Shown here piece after piece: positions 15,161 through 23,525 of a DNA stretch of 58,656 nt (positions within the stretch are counted from its first letter, which is position 1; every line of letters begins with the position of its first letter). The stretch is from an uncultured bacterium. Its GTDB lineage: Bacteria; Verrucomicrobiota; Kiritimatiellia; CAIKKV01; CAIJXV01. Location: contig CAIJXV010000067.1 of NCBI GenBank assembly GCA_903824675.1, positions 1-58,656 of the forward strand, given 5' to 3'. A model generated the notes under the pieces. The model did not search any database and had not been told where the DNA came from. It saw only the letters and a program-made list of their open reading frames with translations. The translations under genes were made by a program, and so were the position numbers.

Positions 15161-16384
15161 ATGACTGAAAACGAACAGAATCAAGCGAACGATTTCGCGC
15201 CGATCGATGAGGTGTTGGACGCCATTCGACGCGGCGAGTTGGTGGTGATCACCGACGATGCCAACCGAGAAAACGAAGGCGATTTGATCGTTGCTGCGGA
15301 GTTGGCGACACCGGAAGCGATCAATTTCATGGCCCGATTCGGGCGCGGACTCATTTGTGTAGCCCTGACCCGGGAACGGCTGGCCGCATTGAATATTCAA
15401 CGCATGCCGCCGCGCGGCGGAGGCGACTCGTTCTCCACCGCGTTTATGGAATCGGTTGATGCCCGGCACGGGGTGACCACCGGGATCAGCGCATTTGACC
15501 GGGCGGAAACGATTCGGGTTTTGCTGGCCGAGACCAGTCGTCGCGATGACTTGGTCAGCCCGGGACACACCTTTCCGTTGGAAGCCAAGGAAGGGGGCGT
15601 TTTGCGACGGGCCGGTCATACGGAGACGGCGGTGGATTTGGCGCGCTTGGCGGGATTGAAGCCGGCGGGGGTGATATGCGAAATCCTTCGCGACGATGGA
15701 CAAATGGCCCGGCTTCCCGAACTTCAGCGGTTTGCCCGCGAGCATGGGCTGAAAATGACTACCGTATCGAATCTGATTGCCTATCGGCGTCGCCGTGAAA
15801 AGCTGGTGGAGTTCATTAGGACCATTGAAATGCCCACCCGGTTCGGCGCGTTTCAGCTCAAACTTTATCGTTCGCTTCTTGATAACGAAAATCACCTGGC
15901 CCTGGTGATGGGCAATCCGGCGCGGGTTCCCGCACCGCTGGTCCGTGTGCATAGCGAATGCCTGACCGGCGATGTATTTGGTTCGTTGCGATGCGATTGC
16001 GGTCTCCAACTTCAGTCCGCGCTTGAACAGGTGGCGCAGTCGGGGGCCGGGGTGGTACTCTACATGCGGCAAGAGGGGCGGGGCATAGGACTGGCGAATA
16101 AAATCCACGCCTACGAGCTCCAGGAAAAAGGATTAGACACGGTTCAGGCCAATCAGGAATTGGGGTTTGATGCTGATTTGCGCGATTATGGCGTGGGGGC
16201 CCAGATTCTTTCCGACTTGGGCTTGACCCGTATCCGGCTGTTGACCAACAATCCTCGCAAGGTGGTGGGGCTTGAGGCCTACGGTTTGACGATCGAGGAA
16301 CGGGTCCCGTTGATCTGTCCGACGACCCCGCACAGCGCCCGCTATTTAAAAACGAAAAAGGACAAACTCGGCCACCTGCTCTAA
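15161..16384 (+). CDS. ribBA: Bifunctional DHBP synthase / GTP cyclohydrolase II
   Basis: A 407-residue two-domain protein. The N-terminal RibB half has DDANRENEGDLIVAAEL at about 32-48 and HGVTTGISAFDR, and makes 3,4-dihydroxy-2-butanone 4-phosphate from ribulose 5-phosphate. The RibA half has VRVHSECLTGDVFGSLRCDC, which carries the zinc cysteines, and QEGRGIGLANKIHAYELQ, and opens GTP to the pyrimidine precursor. The usual length is 400. First gene of the riboswitch-controlled operon, with its ATG directly after the terminator. It supplies both branches of riboflavin synthesis. Very confident for the function, slightly less for the start because no free Shine-Dalgarno is present. Confidence 0.96.
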   Translation: MTENEQNQANDFAPIDEVLDAIRRGELVVITDDANRENEGDLIVAAELATPEAINFMARFGRGLICVALTRERLAALNIQRMPPRGGGDSFSTAFMESVDARHGVTTGISAFDRAETIRVLLAETSRRDDLVSPGHTFPLEAKEGGVLRRAGHTETAVDLARLAGLKPAGVICEILRDDGQMARLPELQRFAREHGLKMTTVSNLIAYRRRREKLVEFIRTIEMPTRFGAFQLKLYRSLLDNENHLALVMGNPARVPAPLVRVHSECLTGDVFGSLRCDCGLQLQSALEQVAQSGAGVVLYMRQEGRGIGLANKIHAYELQEKGLDTVQANQELGFDADLRDYGVGAQILSDLGLTRIRLLTNNPRKVVGLEAYGLTIEERVPLICPTTPHSARYLKTKKDKLGHLL

Positions 16385-16443
16385 AGGCGATGGAAGGTAT
16401 CCGTCACCGGTGGAGTGGAGAGAGCGAAACCCAGGAGGATCAG

Positions 16444-16920
16444 ATGAGTGCAGTACGCGAATTATCGGGCAATCTAATCGGCAAGGGTTTGCGAGTAGGG
16501 ATCGCCATCAGTCGGTTCAATGATTTTTTCACCAAGGAACTCAAAGGTGGCGCCTTGGATGGATTAATCCGTCATGGCGTGATGGAAAAAGACATCGTTG
16601 TGGCGTGGGTTCCCGGCGCCAACGAATTACCCCTTGTTTTACAAAAAATGGCCGAATCGGGTAAATTTGATGCCTTGATCGGGCTGGGCGTTGTGATTCA
16701 AGGGGCGACGGCCCATGCTGATCTGATTAACGGGCAGGTTTCGCGTTCGTTAGCCAAGGTCGCGATGGACACCCATTTGCCGGTGATCAATGGAGTCGTG
16801 TGCGCTGGAAATTTGGAACAGGCGATCGAACGGTGTGGGAGCAAAGCCGGAAACAAGGGCTGGAGTGCGGCTGAAGCCGCCGTTGAAATGGCTAATCTCT
16901 ACCGTGAAATGGGGTCTTGA
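16444..16920 (+). CDS. ribH: 6,7-dimethyl-8-ribityllumazine synthase
   Basis: A 158-residue lumazine synthase of normal length. Motifs: VGIAISRFNDFFTKEL, WVPGANELPLVLQKM, IGLGVVIQGATAHADLI and GNLEQAIERCGSKAGNKGWSAA. It condenses the ribBA product with the pyrimidine from RibD and forms the substrate of RibE. I chose ATG 16444 because AGGAGG is eight bases upstream; an in-frame start at 16390 would add residues of no family similarity. It overlaps nusB by one base (TGATG). The GAT-AHADL segment, where GATPHFDY is more usual, is a mild variation in the substrate-binding loop. Confidence 0.95.
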   Translation: MSAVRELSGNLIGKGLRVGIAISRFNDFFTKELKGGALDGLIRHGVMEKDIVVAWVPGANELPLVLQKMAESGKFDALIGLGVVIQGATAHADLINGQVSRSLAKVAMDTHLPVINGVVCAGNLEQAIERCGSKAGNKGWSAAEAAVEMANLYREMGS

Positions 16921-17360
16921 TGTTGATGCAGAGTCGCCGTCAGGCCCGCGAATGGGCGGTCCAGATTCTTTTCCAGCTGGATTTTAATCCCGCGGATCTC
17001 CAGCCAACCCTGGACGCCTTCTGGCCGGAGCCTGCACCGAATGACAAAAATCGCGCTTTCACCCGGGAATTAGTGGAAGGCGTATTGGCGCACCGGGCCG
17101 AGATTGACGCCCTTATTCGGCGGCAGGCGGAGAATTGGGATCTCGATCGGATGGGAGCGGTTGAGCGTAACGCCTTGCGGTTGGGGGTTTTTGAGATGTT
17201 GTACCGAAAAGACATTCCGCCGGTGGTTACCATCAATGAGGCCGTATCGACCGTGAAGGAGTTGTCGGATGAAAACGCGGGTCGTTTCGTGAATGGGATT
17301 CTCGACCGGTTCCGCAAGACCCTGAAGCGTCCGGCGCGGACGGCTGCGCCAGCCGATTGA
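16920..17360 (+). CDS. nusB: Transcription antitermination factor NusB
   Basis: A 146-residue all-helical NusB: SRRQAREWAVQILFQLDF at the start, then FTRELVEGVLAHRAEID, WDLDRMGAVERNALRLGVFE, and PPVVTINEAVSTVKELSDEN with ARFVNGIL-like GRFVNGILDR. It binds boxA RNA with NusE (S10) in rRNA antitermination. ribH-nusB adjacency is common in bacteria. The start ATG shares its A with the ribH stop codon, so translation is coupled. ATG 16926 is also possible. It sits inside the FMN-controlled operon, which would tie an antitermination factor to flavin status unless an internal promoter exists. Confidence 0.95.
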   Translation: MLMQSRRQAREWAVQILFQLDFNPADLQPTLDAFWPEPAPNDKNRAFTRELVEGVLAHRAEIDALIRRQAENWDLDRMGAVERNALRLGVFEMLYRKDIPPVVTINEAVSTVKELSDENAGRFVNGILDRFRKTLKRPARTAAPAD

Positions 17361-17399
17361 GCCGCGGAGAATTTTCAGGATCGATACGAAGGAACGCTT

Positions 17400-18287
17400 A
17401 TGTCAGGTTGGTTGAAAGCATTATCCCGAACCCGGGAGGTACTCCGGGGCGTGACCCGCTTTGTGTTGGGGGGGCGGGCACTGGATGGCGCCACATTGGA
17501 GGAATTGGAGATGGCGCTGATTCGGGCCGACGTCGCTCCGCGTCTGGTTGCCGGTTGGGTTGAAGAATTACGGCGCCCGGGGTCTGTGACCGACCCGGCT
17601 GTCCGTTTGGAAGAGTTGTTACGCCGTCAGATTCCGGAGCGTCCGGCTTACTCCTGGCCTGATCGCCAGCCGACCGTGATCCTGATTCCGGGCGTAAACG
17701 GATCGGGCAAGACGACGACGGCGGCGAAACTGGCCTGGCAGATTCGCCAGGCCGGCAAGGTTCCGTTGTTGGCGGCGGGAGACACCTTTCGTGCCGCCGG
17801 GACCGATCAATTACGAATTTGGGCCGGACGCGCGGGATGCGAGATTGTATCCGGAAAGCAGGGATCGGATCCCGCCGCGGTGGCTTTTGACGCGGTACAG
17901 GCGGCCGTGGCCCGTCGATGCGATGTGGTCCTGATCGATACCGCCGGGCGTATGCACACCAAGACCCATTTGATGGATGAATTACGCAAGGTCCAACGGG
18001 CCATCGCCAAGGCGATGCCCGGAGCACCCCACGAAGCCTGGATCGTGCTGGATGCGATGCTCGGTCACAACGCCGTGGTCCAGGCCCGGATGTTTCAGGA
18101 GTGCATTGGGTTGACGGGGGCGGTGATCAGTAAATTGGATGGATCATCGAAGGCAGGTTTCGTGGTGACGATCGAAGCCGAGTTGAAGATTCCGGTTTTA
18201 TTTGCCGGTTTGGGCGAGGGGTTGGAAGACCTGGAGCCCTTCAATTCCGGTGAATTCATCCGGGCGCTATTGGCCCCTCCGGGTTGA
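17400..18287 (+). CDS. ftsY: Signal recognition particle receptor FtsY
   Basis: A 295-residue NG-domain GTPase with P-loop GVNGSGKTTT near residue 98, then DTFRAAGTDQL, DTAGRMHTKTHLMDEL and SKLDGSSKAGFV, closing with GLGEGLEDLEPF. It receives SRP-bound ribosomes at the membrane for cotranslational insertion. The acidic A domain found in E. coli FtsY is absent, as in many bacteria. The G4 motif reads SKLDG where TKLDG is usual. The LDA-MLGHNAVVQA segment is conserved. It lies 39 bases after nusB and 26 bases before ribD, inside the riboflavin operon. Confidence 0.96.
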   Translation: MSGWLKALSRTREVLRGVTRFVLGGRALDGATLEELEMALIRADVAPRLVAGWVEELRRPGSVTDPAVRLEELLRRQIPERPAYSWPDRQPTVILIPGVNGSGKTTTAAKLAWQIRQAGKVPLLAAGDTFRAAGTDQLRIWAGRAGCEIVSGKQGSDPAAVAFDAVQAAVARRCDVVLIDTAGRMHTKTHLMDELRKVQRAIAKAMPGAPHEAWIVLDAMLGHNAVVQARMFQECIGLTGAVISKLDGSSKAGFVVTIEAELKIPVLFAGLGEGLEDLEPFNSGEFIRALLAPPG

Positions 18288-18313
18288 ATCGCTGAAGGAG
18301 GACAAGGTCGCTG

Positions 18314-19417
18314 ATGAAGCAGATCACCATAGCCGACGCGAAATTTATGCGGGAGGCGCTGTGTCTGGCGAAACGGGGTGAAGGATTGACGCGCCCCAAT
18401 CCTCCGGTGGGTGCCGTGGTGGTCAAAAACGGACGGACGATCGGGCGGGGTTGGCATCGGAAGGCCGGGGGGCCGCACGCCGAGATTTATGCGCTACGTC
18501 AAGCCGGAGTGAAAGCGCGCGGTGCCACTTTATATGTGACCTTGGAACCTTGCAGTACGACCGGTCGGACGGCCCCCTGCACGGGTGCGATTCTCGAAGC
18601 CGGAATTCGACGAGTGGTTTTTGCCTTGAAGGATCCCAATCCCCGTCATGCCGGCCGCGCGACCACCCTTTTGAGACGGGCTGGACTCGAAGTTCTGACG
18701 GGCGTGGAGCAAGAAGCGGCCGGTGAACTACTGCAACCATTCACGCAATGGATCACCACCGGACATCCCTGGCTGACACTCAAATTGGCGCAAACCCTTG
18801 ACGGTCGGATCGCAGATGCGACGGGGACCTCCCGGTGGATCAGTTCTCCGGCGGCGAGAACACGGGTTCAGGATTTGCGCCGGCGGAGTGACGGGATTCT
18901 GGTCGGAGCCGGAACTGTGCTCGCTGATAATCCCTCGCTGTTGCCGCGACCGAGCCGGGGTCGCCGGCCGTGGCGGATTGTGGTCGATAGCCGCGGACGC
19001 TGTCCGCTGGGTTCCCGGATATATTCCGATGAGGTGGCTAACCGGACGATTTTGGCGACCACCCGGCGTTGTTCCCAAAAACATCGATTGGCGTTGGAGG
19101 GACGGGGTGTGTCGGTTTGGATACTTCCGGCGACCCATCGGGGCCGGGTGGATTTACGGGCCTTATCCACCCGTTTGGGGCGGGCGGGGATGTTACGGGT
19201 CTTGTGTGAAGGCGGCGGAGAATTGGCCGGCGAATGGCTCCGGCTGAATCGGGTGGATGAATTGATTCTCTTTGTCGCCCCTAAAATACTTGGGGGTGCC
19301 GGAGTTTCCGGAGTGGCTGGCTCGGGTTGGCGGTTGGCGGCGGCACCGATTTGGCGCTGGTCGATATTGCAACGGGTTGGGGATGATCTGATGGCGCGGC
19401 TGGTGCGCGGAAGTTGA
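18314..19417 (+). CDS. ribD: Bifunctional riboflavin deaminase-reductase
   Basis: A 367-residue RibD. The N-terminal deaminase domain carries the zinc ligands in GPHAEIYALRQAG and TLEPCSTTGRTAPCTGAI. The C-terminal reductase domain has TLKLAQTLDGRIADATGTSR, DGILVGAGTVLADNPSLLPR and LCEGGGELAGEWLR. It deaminates then reduces the pyrimidine intermediate to the ribitylamino-uracil used by RibH. Length is normal. GAAGGAGGA-like bases (AAGGAGGAC) precede the ATG. The stop lies eight bases before the chosen ribE start, so the two are coupled. Confidence 0.95.
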   Translation: MKQITIADAKFMREALCLAKRGEGLTRPNPPVGAVVVKNGRTIGRGWHRKAGGPHAEIYALRQAGVKARGATLYVTLEPCSTTGRTAPCTGAILEAGIRRVVFALKDPNPRHAGRATTLLRRAGLEVLTGVEQEAAGELLQPFTQWITTGHPWLTLKLAQTLDGRIADATGTSRWISSPAARTRVQDLRRRSDGILVGAGTVLADNPSLLPRPSRGRRPWRIVVDSRGRCPLGSRIYSDEVANRTILATTRRCSQKHRLALEGRGVSVWILPATHRGRVDLRALSTRLGRAGMLRVLCEGGGELAGEWLRLNRVDELILFVAPKILGGAGVSGVAGSGWRLAAAPIWRWSILQRVGDDLMARLVRGS

Positions 19418-19425
19418 GGCAACCT

Positions 19426-20085
19426 ATGTTTACCGGATTGATTGAAACCATGGGGCGGCTTGCGGGCCGCGAACCCCGTGGCGAAAGCATTCGCTTGATT
19501 GTGGAGGGAGGACACTGGAGTGCCCCTCTGGTCCTCGGCGAGAGCATTGCGGTCAATGGGGTCTGTCTGACCGTGGCGGAATTTGAGGGTGCGCGATTTG
19601 CCGCTGATCTGCTGGATACGACTCTGGCGCGAACGGCTTTGGGGGTGAAGCCGCTGGGGTCGCTTCTGAACCTGGAACGCGCCCTGCGGGTCGGAGACCG
19701 GATGGGCGGGCATTTCGTGACCGGGCATGTGGATGGGACGGGAACGATCGAAACCATTCAACCGACTGGTCCTGACTGGTTGATCCGGGTTCGAGCAAGG
19801 GCCGCCTTGCTGCGCGAGATGCCGCCCCGGGGTTCTGTGGCGTTGGACGGAATCAGTCTGACGCTGGCAGAAACGGGTTCCGATTTTTTTGAGGTTCACC
19901 TGATCCCGCATACCTTGCGGAACACCGCCTTGTCCGATGCGCGACCGGGGGATCCCGTCAATCTGGAAACCGATCTGATCGGAAAATATGTAGCCCATCT
20001 ATTGGGCGAGGCTTCCGGAAAAACGTCGGTGACCTTGGATTCCTTGCGCCAGGCCGGTTTTGCCGTGAATGGGGTGGCTGAATAG
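19426..20085 (+). CDS. ribE: Riboflavin synthase alpha subunit
   Basis: A 219-residue protein of two similar lumazine-binding barrels, each opening with the family pattern: MFTGLIETMG at the N-terminus and HFVTGHVDGTGTIE at the second. ESIAVNGVCLTVAEF and RGSVALDGISLTLAET are the paired internal repeats. It dismutates two lumazines to riboflavin. I chose ATG 19426, with GAGG seven bases upstream and the family start MFTG, rather than the TTG at 19414. It is the last recognisable gene of the operon. The next gene follows after 20 bases without a terminator. Confidence 0.95.
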   Translation: MFTGLIETMGRLAGREPRGESIRLIVEGGHWSAPLVLGESIAVNGVCLTVAEFEGARFAADLLDTTLARTALGVKPLGSLLNLERALRVGDRMGGHFVTGHVDGTGTIETIQPTGPDWLIRVRARAALLREMPPRGSVALDGISLTLAETGSDFFEVHLIPHTLRNTALSDARPGDPVNLETDLIGKYVAHLLGEASGKTSVTLDSLRQAGFAVNGVAE

Positions 20086-20105
20086 AAGCGATCAACTCAA
20101 TTCGC

Positions 20106-21170
20106 ATGAACTCTTTTGAGTGGCTTAAACTTAAGAATGGCGAATGGCGTGCGGGGGGCCAATTCGGGCAATTTATCCGGTTTGTTTCAGATGGTCCGGG
20201 CACTTATGAAATTCCCTATCTCCAGACCGAACGCACATTGGAATTCGAGGTCTCGCCCTGGCCCGTCGGCGTGATGAGTCTGGAATGGGAATTGGTCAGT
20301 CCGACGAAGGGCCTCCACTACTCGGGCCGGATTGAGCCGGATTCGCCCCGGGGACGGATCGACGGATTAGTTCCGTCTGAATATTCCTGGAGAGTGACTC
20401 CGGCGGGGAACGGCCCGACCTACGAGTTTTCGCCGATTGGAGTGGGGACCGTCATTGCCGCCTTGGGGGACAGCATTACGGAGGGGTATTGGGGCCGAGG
20501 ATATGCAAGTAATCCCACCCGTCTGGCAGCTCATTTGTTTCCGATGGAATCGGTTTCACGGGATACCCGGAATTTCCCTCAATATGCGCCGACGACATCG
20601 GTGTATGCACCGGGAATCACCTGTTTTGAGAGTTGGATGAGCCGATTAAACGACCAACTGTCGGCAGCCTGGAATTCCCCTGTTTTTATTGCCAACGAAG
20701 GATGGGGTGGTTATACGACGGCCGATTATCTGCGCCTGATCGATCGGGATCAGCAATGGCAGGATCGACTCCACCGCCTGGCTCCCCAGATTTGGCTGAT
20801 TCATCTGGGCGTAAACGACGAGCGCGCCCACCGGTCGTCGACCGAATTCGGCGGGGATTTGCGGACGCTGGTTGACCGGCTGGGTACGAACTATGGCGCG
20901 GATCCGAGTCGGATTTTTATCGCCCGTCCCTGTTATGATTATTGGGAACAGGCCACTGAATTTCTGATGGCCTATATCGGTGAAATTGACCGGATTCGGG
21001 CTGATTTCGGTCTGCCGGAAGGTCCGGATTTTTATGCCGCGTATGCCGAGGGAAAAGAGCGCTGGTATGGGGCCGACCCGGTTCATCCGAACGTGGCCGG
21101 GATGGATTACATGGGAGATCTGTGGGGGCGGGCGATGTTGCGGAGTTTGCCGACAGGAGTGGGCAATTAA
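20106..21170 (+). CDS. SGNH/GDSL-type esterase with N-terminal beta domain
   Basis: A 354-residue protein. After about 110 residues of probable beta-sandwich (DGLVPSEYSWRVTPAGNGPT), the hydrolase domain begins with block I IAALGDSITEGYWGRG (nucleophile serine near residue 123), then block III IWLIHLGVNDERAH, and block V GADPVHPNVAGMDYMGDLW with the Asp-His pair near the end. This arrangement resembles carbohydrate esterases of the CE2/CE3 kind, which deacetylate sugars. No signal peptide is apparent. It follows ribE by 20 bases and could be read through from that operon. The start has no Shine-Dalgarno sequence. Confidence 0.8.
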   Translation: MNSFEWLKLKNGEWRAGGQFGQFIRFVSDGPGTYEIPYLQTERTLEFEVSPWPVGVMSLEWELVSPTKGLHYSGRIEPDSPRGRIDGLVPSEYSWRVTPAGNGPTYEFSPIGVGTVIAALGDSITEGYWGRGYASNPTRLAAHLFPMESVSRDTRNFPQYAPTTSVYAPGITCFESWMSRLNDQLSAAWNSPVFIANEGWGGYTTADYLRLIDRDQQWQDRLHRLAPQIWLIHLGVNDERAHRSSTEFGGDLRTLVDRLGTNYGADPSRIFIARPCYDYWEQATEFLMAYIGEIDRIRADFGLPEGPDFYAAYAEGKERWYGADPVHPNVAGMDYMGDLWGRAMLRSLPTGVGN

Positions 21171-21196
21171 CTTTTGGTAACGAAGAAAAGGGAAAA

Positions 21197-23407
21197 ATGA
21201 ACCGTGACCGACAGGTGATGCGCAGGATGATGCGATGGCCTGTCCTGATGGCGGTTTGGGCGTTGTGCCTCTGTGGCCATGCCGAGGCCGAGGATGCGGT
21301 CCGGAAGATTGACGCCTTAAATCTATCGCCCCGGGAGATAGACTGGCTTGCCCGGCACCCGGTTGTAAATGTTGCATTTGATCCCGCTTGGACTCCCATC
21401 GAGTATTTCGATGCGAAAGGGGAACCATCGGGAATTTCGGCTGAATATCTCAGGCATCTGGAGCGGATACTCAAAGTCCAGTTCAAGCCGCTGCAAAATC
21501 TATCCTGGTCGCAGGCGGTGGACGGGTTGAAAGATGGCACCATCGAAATGGCGTCGGCTGTACAAGAGACCGAGCAACGGAGGTCGTTTCTTCTGTTCAC
21601 CGCGCCGTATATGTCTTTGCCGATCGCGATTTTTACAAAAAATGCAGTTGCCTATGCAGACCTCAGTATGTTGAGGGGCAAGCCGGTTGCCGTAATCCAA
21701 GGGTTTGCCGTGCACGACTTTTTGGCGCTTCATCACCCGGAGATTCCCATTGTGCAGGTGAAAAGCATCCAGGATGGCCTTGATTTGGTCAGGCGGGGCA
21801 ATGTCTTTGCGTTCATCGAGGTGTTCGCAATCGGGAGCCATGGGATCAACGATCTTGGATTCTTTGATTTGCACGCGGCCGGAGCGATCGACTTCCGGTA
21901 CGCGGTGGCCATGGGCGCCTCGGTCAAGCATCCCGAACTGGCTTCCATCCTGCAGAAGGTCCTGGCCGCGGTTCCGGAGACCGAACGGGCCGGTTATTAC
22001 CAGCGATGGTTTGCGGTGCCGTTTGTCTATAAAACCGATTACTCGGTCGTGTGGTGGGTCGTGGCGGGAGCCTTGTCGATGCTCCTGTTGGTGCTCTACT
22101 GGAATCATCGACTTGAGCAGCGAGTGGTCCAGCGCACAGCCGAACTGGCCCTGGCGAATACGCATCTGAAGACCGAACTGGCCGAACGTCAGCGGGTGGA
22201 GCGGGAGTTGTTGGACGTTAATGAACGACTGGAGGGTCGGGTGGCCGAGCGAACGGCCGAACTCAAAAAAGCCTACGATGCCCTGGAACTGCGGGCCCAA
22301 AAATTCAGGGCCCTTGCGGCGGAACTCGTTCAGACGGAGAACCGGGAACGTCACCGCATTGCCCAGTTGCTTCACGACAACCCCCAGCAACTTCTCGTGG
22401 CCGCCAAGTTCCATATGGCCTCCCTGATAACCCACTTGCAGGATCCGGGGGTGAAGGGTTCGGCCGAACAATTGATGACTATCCTGGATCAATCCATTGA
22501 TGCCTTGCGCTCACTGACCCTGGAAATCTCTCCGCCCATCCTTCGCGATGTGGATTTCATGGCCGGATTGAATTGGTTGGCGCGGTGGATGGCGGCAAAA
22601 TATAAACTGACGGTCCATGTGTCGGATACCGTGCTCCAGGCCCCGTTGTCGGATGATTTGCGCATTCTGCTCTTTCTGTCCGTGCGAGAACTGTTGTTCA
22701 ATGTCGTGAAACATTCGGGGGTACAGGAAGCCTGTGTCGTTGTCGGGCCCCGGAGCGATGGGTTGCGTATTTCGGTCGAGGACAAGGGGAAAGGCTTCGA
22801 TGCGACTCGCGAGTTGGCGGAAATGCCCATGACTTTCGGTCTGTTCAATATGAAGGAGCGATTGGGATTGATCAATGGACGGCTGGACATTGTCAGCACC
22901 CCGGGGCAGGGCACGAAAGCCGTCATAGAGGTTCCCTTGCCCGCTTTGCCCCTTTTCCGGGCAGCGGTGTCGTCCGGACCCAGAGGAGAGACGACGGGTG
23001 TCGTCCCGGTCGCGGCATCGGACCGGGGCCGCATCCGCCTCCTGGTGGTGGATGACCATGCGGTGGTGCGCCAGGGAATGGTCGAGTTATTGAGCCGGGA
23101 ACCTGACTTAGATATCATCGGCCAAGCCGTTGACGGGCTGGATGCGATTGAAAAGGCGCAGACCCTGCGGCCGGACGTGATCCTCATGGATGTATCGATG
23201 CCGCGTTTGAACGGCTTGAAGGCAACCCAACGTATTACCGCAGCGATGCCGGAAATTCATATTATCGGGCTTTCCCTGCATGAATCGGAAGTCATGATGT
23301 CTCGAATGCAAGCGGTGGGGGCAAAACGGTTTCTTGAGAAGACCCGCCCCATCGATGAAATCATTGCGGCCATCCGGGCGGTGGCCCAGGCAAATGGTCG
23401 GGCATAG
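21197..23407 (+). CDS. Hybrid sensor histidine kinase with periplasmic binding domain and receiver
   Basis: A 736-residue membrane-bound signalling protein. In order it has a signal segment (residues 14-30), a periplasmic SBP_bac_3-type solute-binding domain (about 35-275; PVVNVAFDPAWTPIEYFDAK), a membrane helix at about 283-303, a coiled coil with two VxxRTAEL heptads, a HisKA_3 domain with phospho-acceptor histidine about 393 in RIAQLLHDNPQQLL, a HATPase domain (ELLFNVVKHSG; EDKGKGFD), and a C-terminal receiver (about 611-730) with phospho-aspartate about 665 in LMDVSMP. HisKA_3 kinases usually pair with NarL-type regulators, yet no HTH follows the receiver. ATG 21197 is preceded by AAGGGAAAA. 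Ligand and output are unknown. Confidence 0.9.
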   Translation: MNRDRQVMRRMMRWPVLMAVWALCLCGHAEAEDAVRKIDALNLSPREIDWLARHPVVNVAFDPAWTPIEYFDAKGEPSGISAEYLRHLERILKVQFKPLQNLSWSQAVDGLKDGTIEMASAVQETEQRRSFLLFTAPYMSLPIAIFTKNAVAYADLSMLRGKPVAVIQGFAVHDFLALHHPEIPIVQVKSIQDGLDLVRRGNVFAFIEVFAIGSHGINDLGFFDLHAAGAIDFRYAVAMGASVKHPELASILQKVLAAVPETERAGYYQRWFAVPFVYKTDYSVVWWVVAGALSMLLLVLYWNHRLEQRVVQRTAELALANTHLKTELAERQRVERELLDVNERLEGRVAERTAELKKAYDALELRAQKFRALAAELVQTENRERHRIAQLLHDNPQQLLVAAKFHMASLITHLQDPGVKGSAEQLMTILDQSIDALRSLTLEISPPILRDVDFMAGLNWLARWMAAKYKLTVHVSDTVLQAPLSDDLRILLFLSVRELLFNVVKHSGVQEACVVVGPRSDGLRISVEDKGKGFDATRELAEMPMTFGLFNMKERLGLINGRLDIVSTPGQGTKAVIEVPLPALPLFRAAVSSGPRGETTGVVPVAASDRGRIRLLVVDDHAVVRQGMVELLSREPDLDIIGQAVDGLDAIEKAQTLRPDVILMDVSMPRLNGLKATQRITAAMPEIHIIGLSLHESEVMMSRMQAVGAKRFLEKTRPIDEIIAAIRAVAQANGRA

Positions 23408-23525
23408 AGTTCTGCGTGCCCGCCATTTTGGGGATGATAGTCACTAAGGAAGTACCACTTAAAAAAACGTGTATCTTTTGCGGAAACGTTATAAATTTTG
23501 AGGATTCAAACGAAAGGATCCGACC

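Noticed and set aside
14750-16108. 452-residue minus-strand open frame
   Set aside because: It is antisense to ribBA and the riboswitch, both clearly assigned, and has no recognisable domains.
23470-23525. LacI-type operator (GCGGAAACGTTATAA) before the CE7 gene
   Set aside because: The sequence is not a good palindrome and there is no nearby regulator gene.
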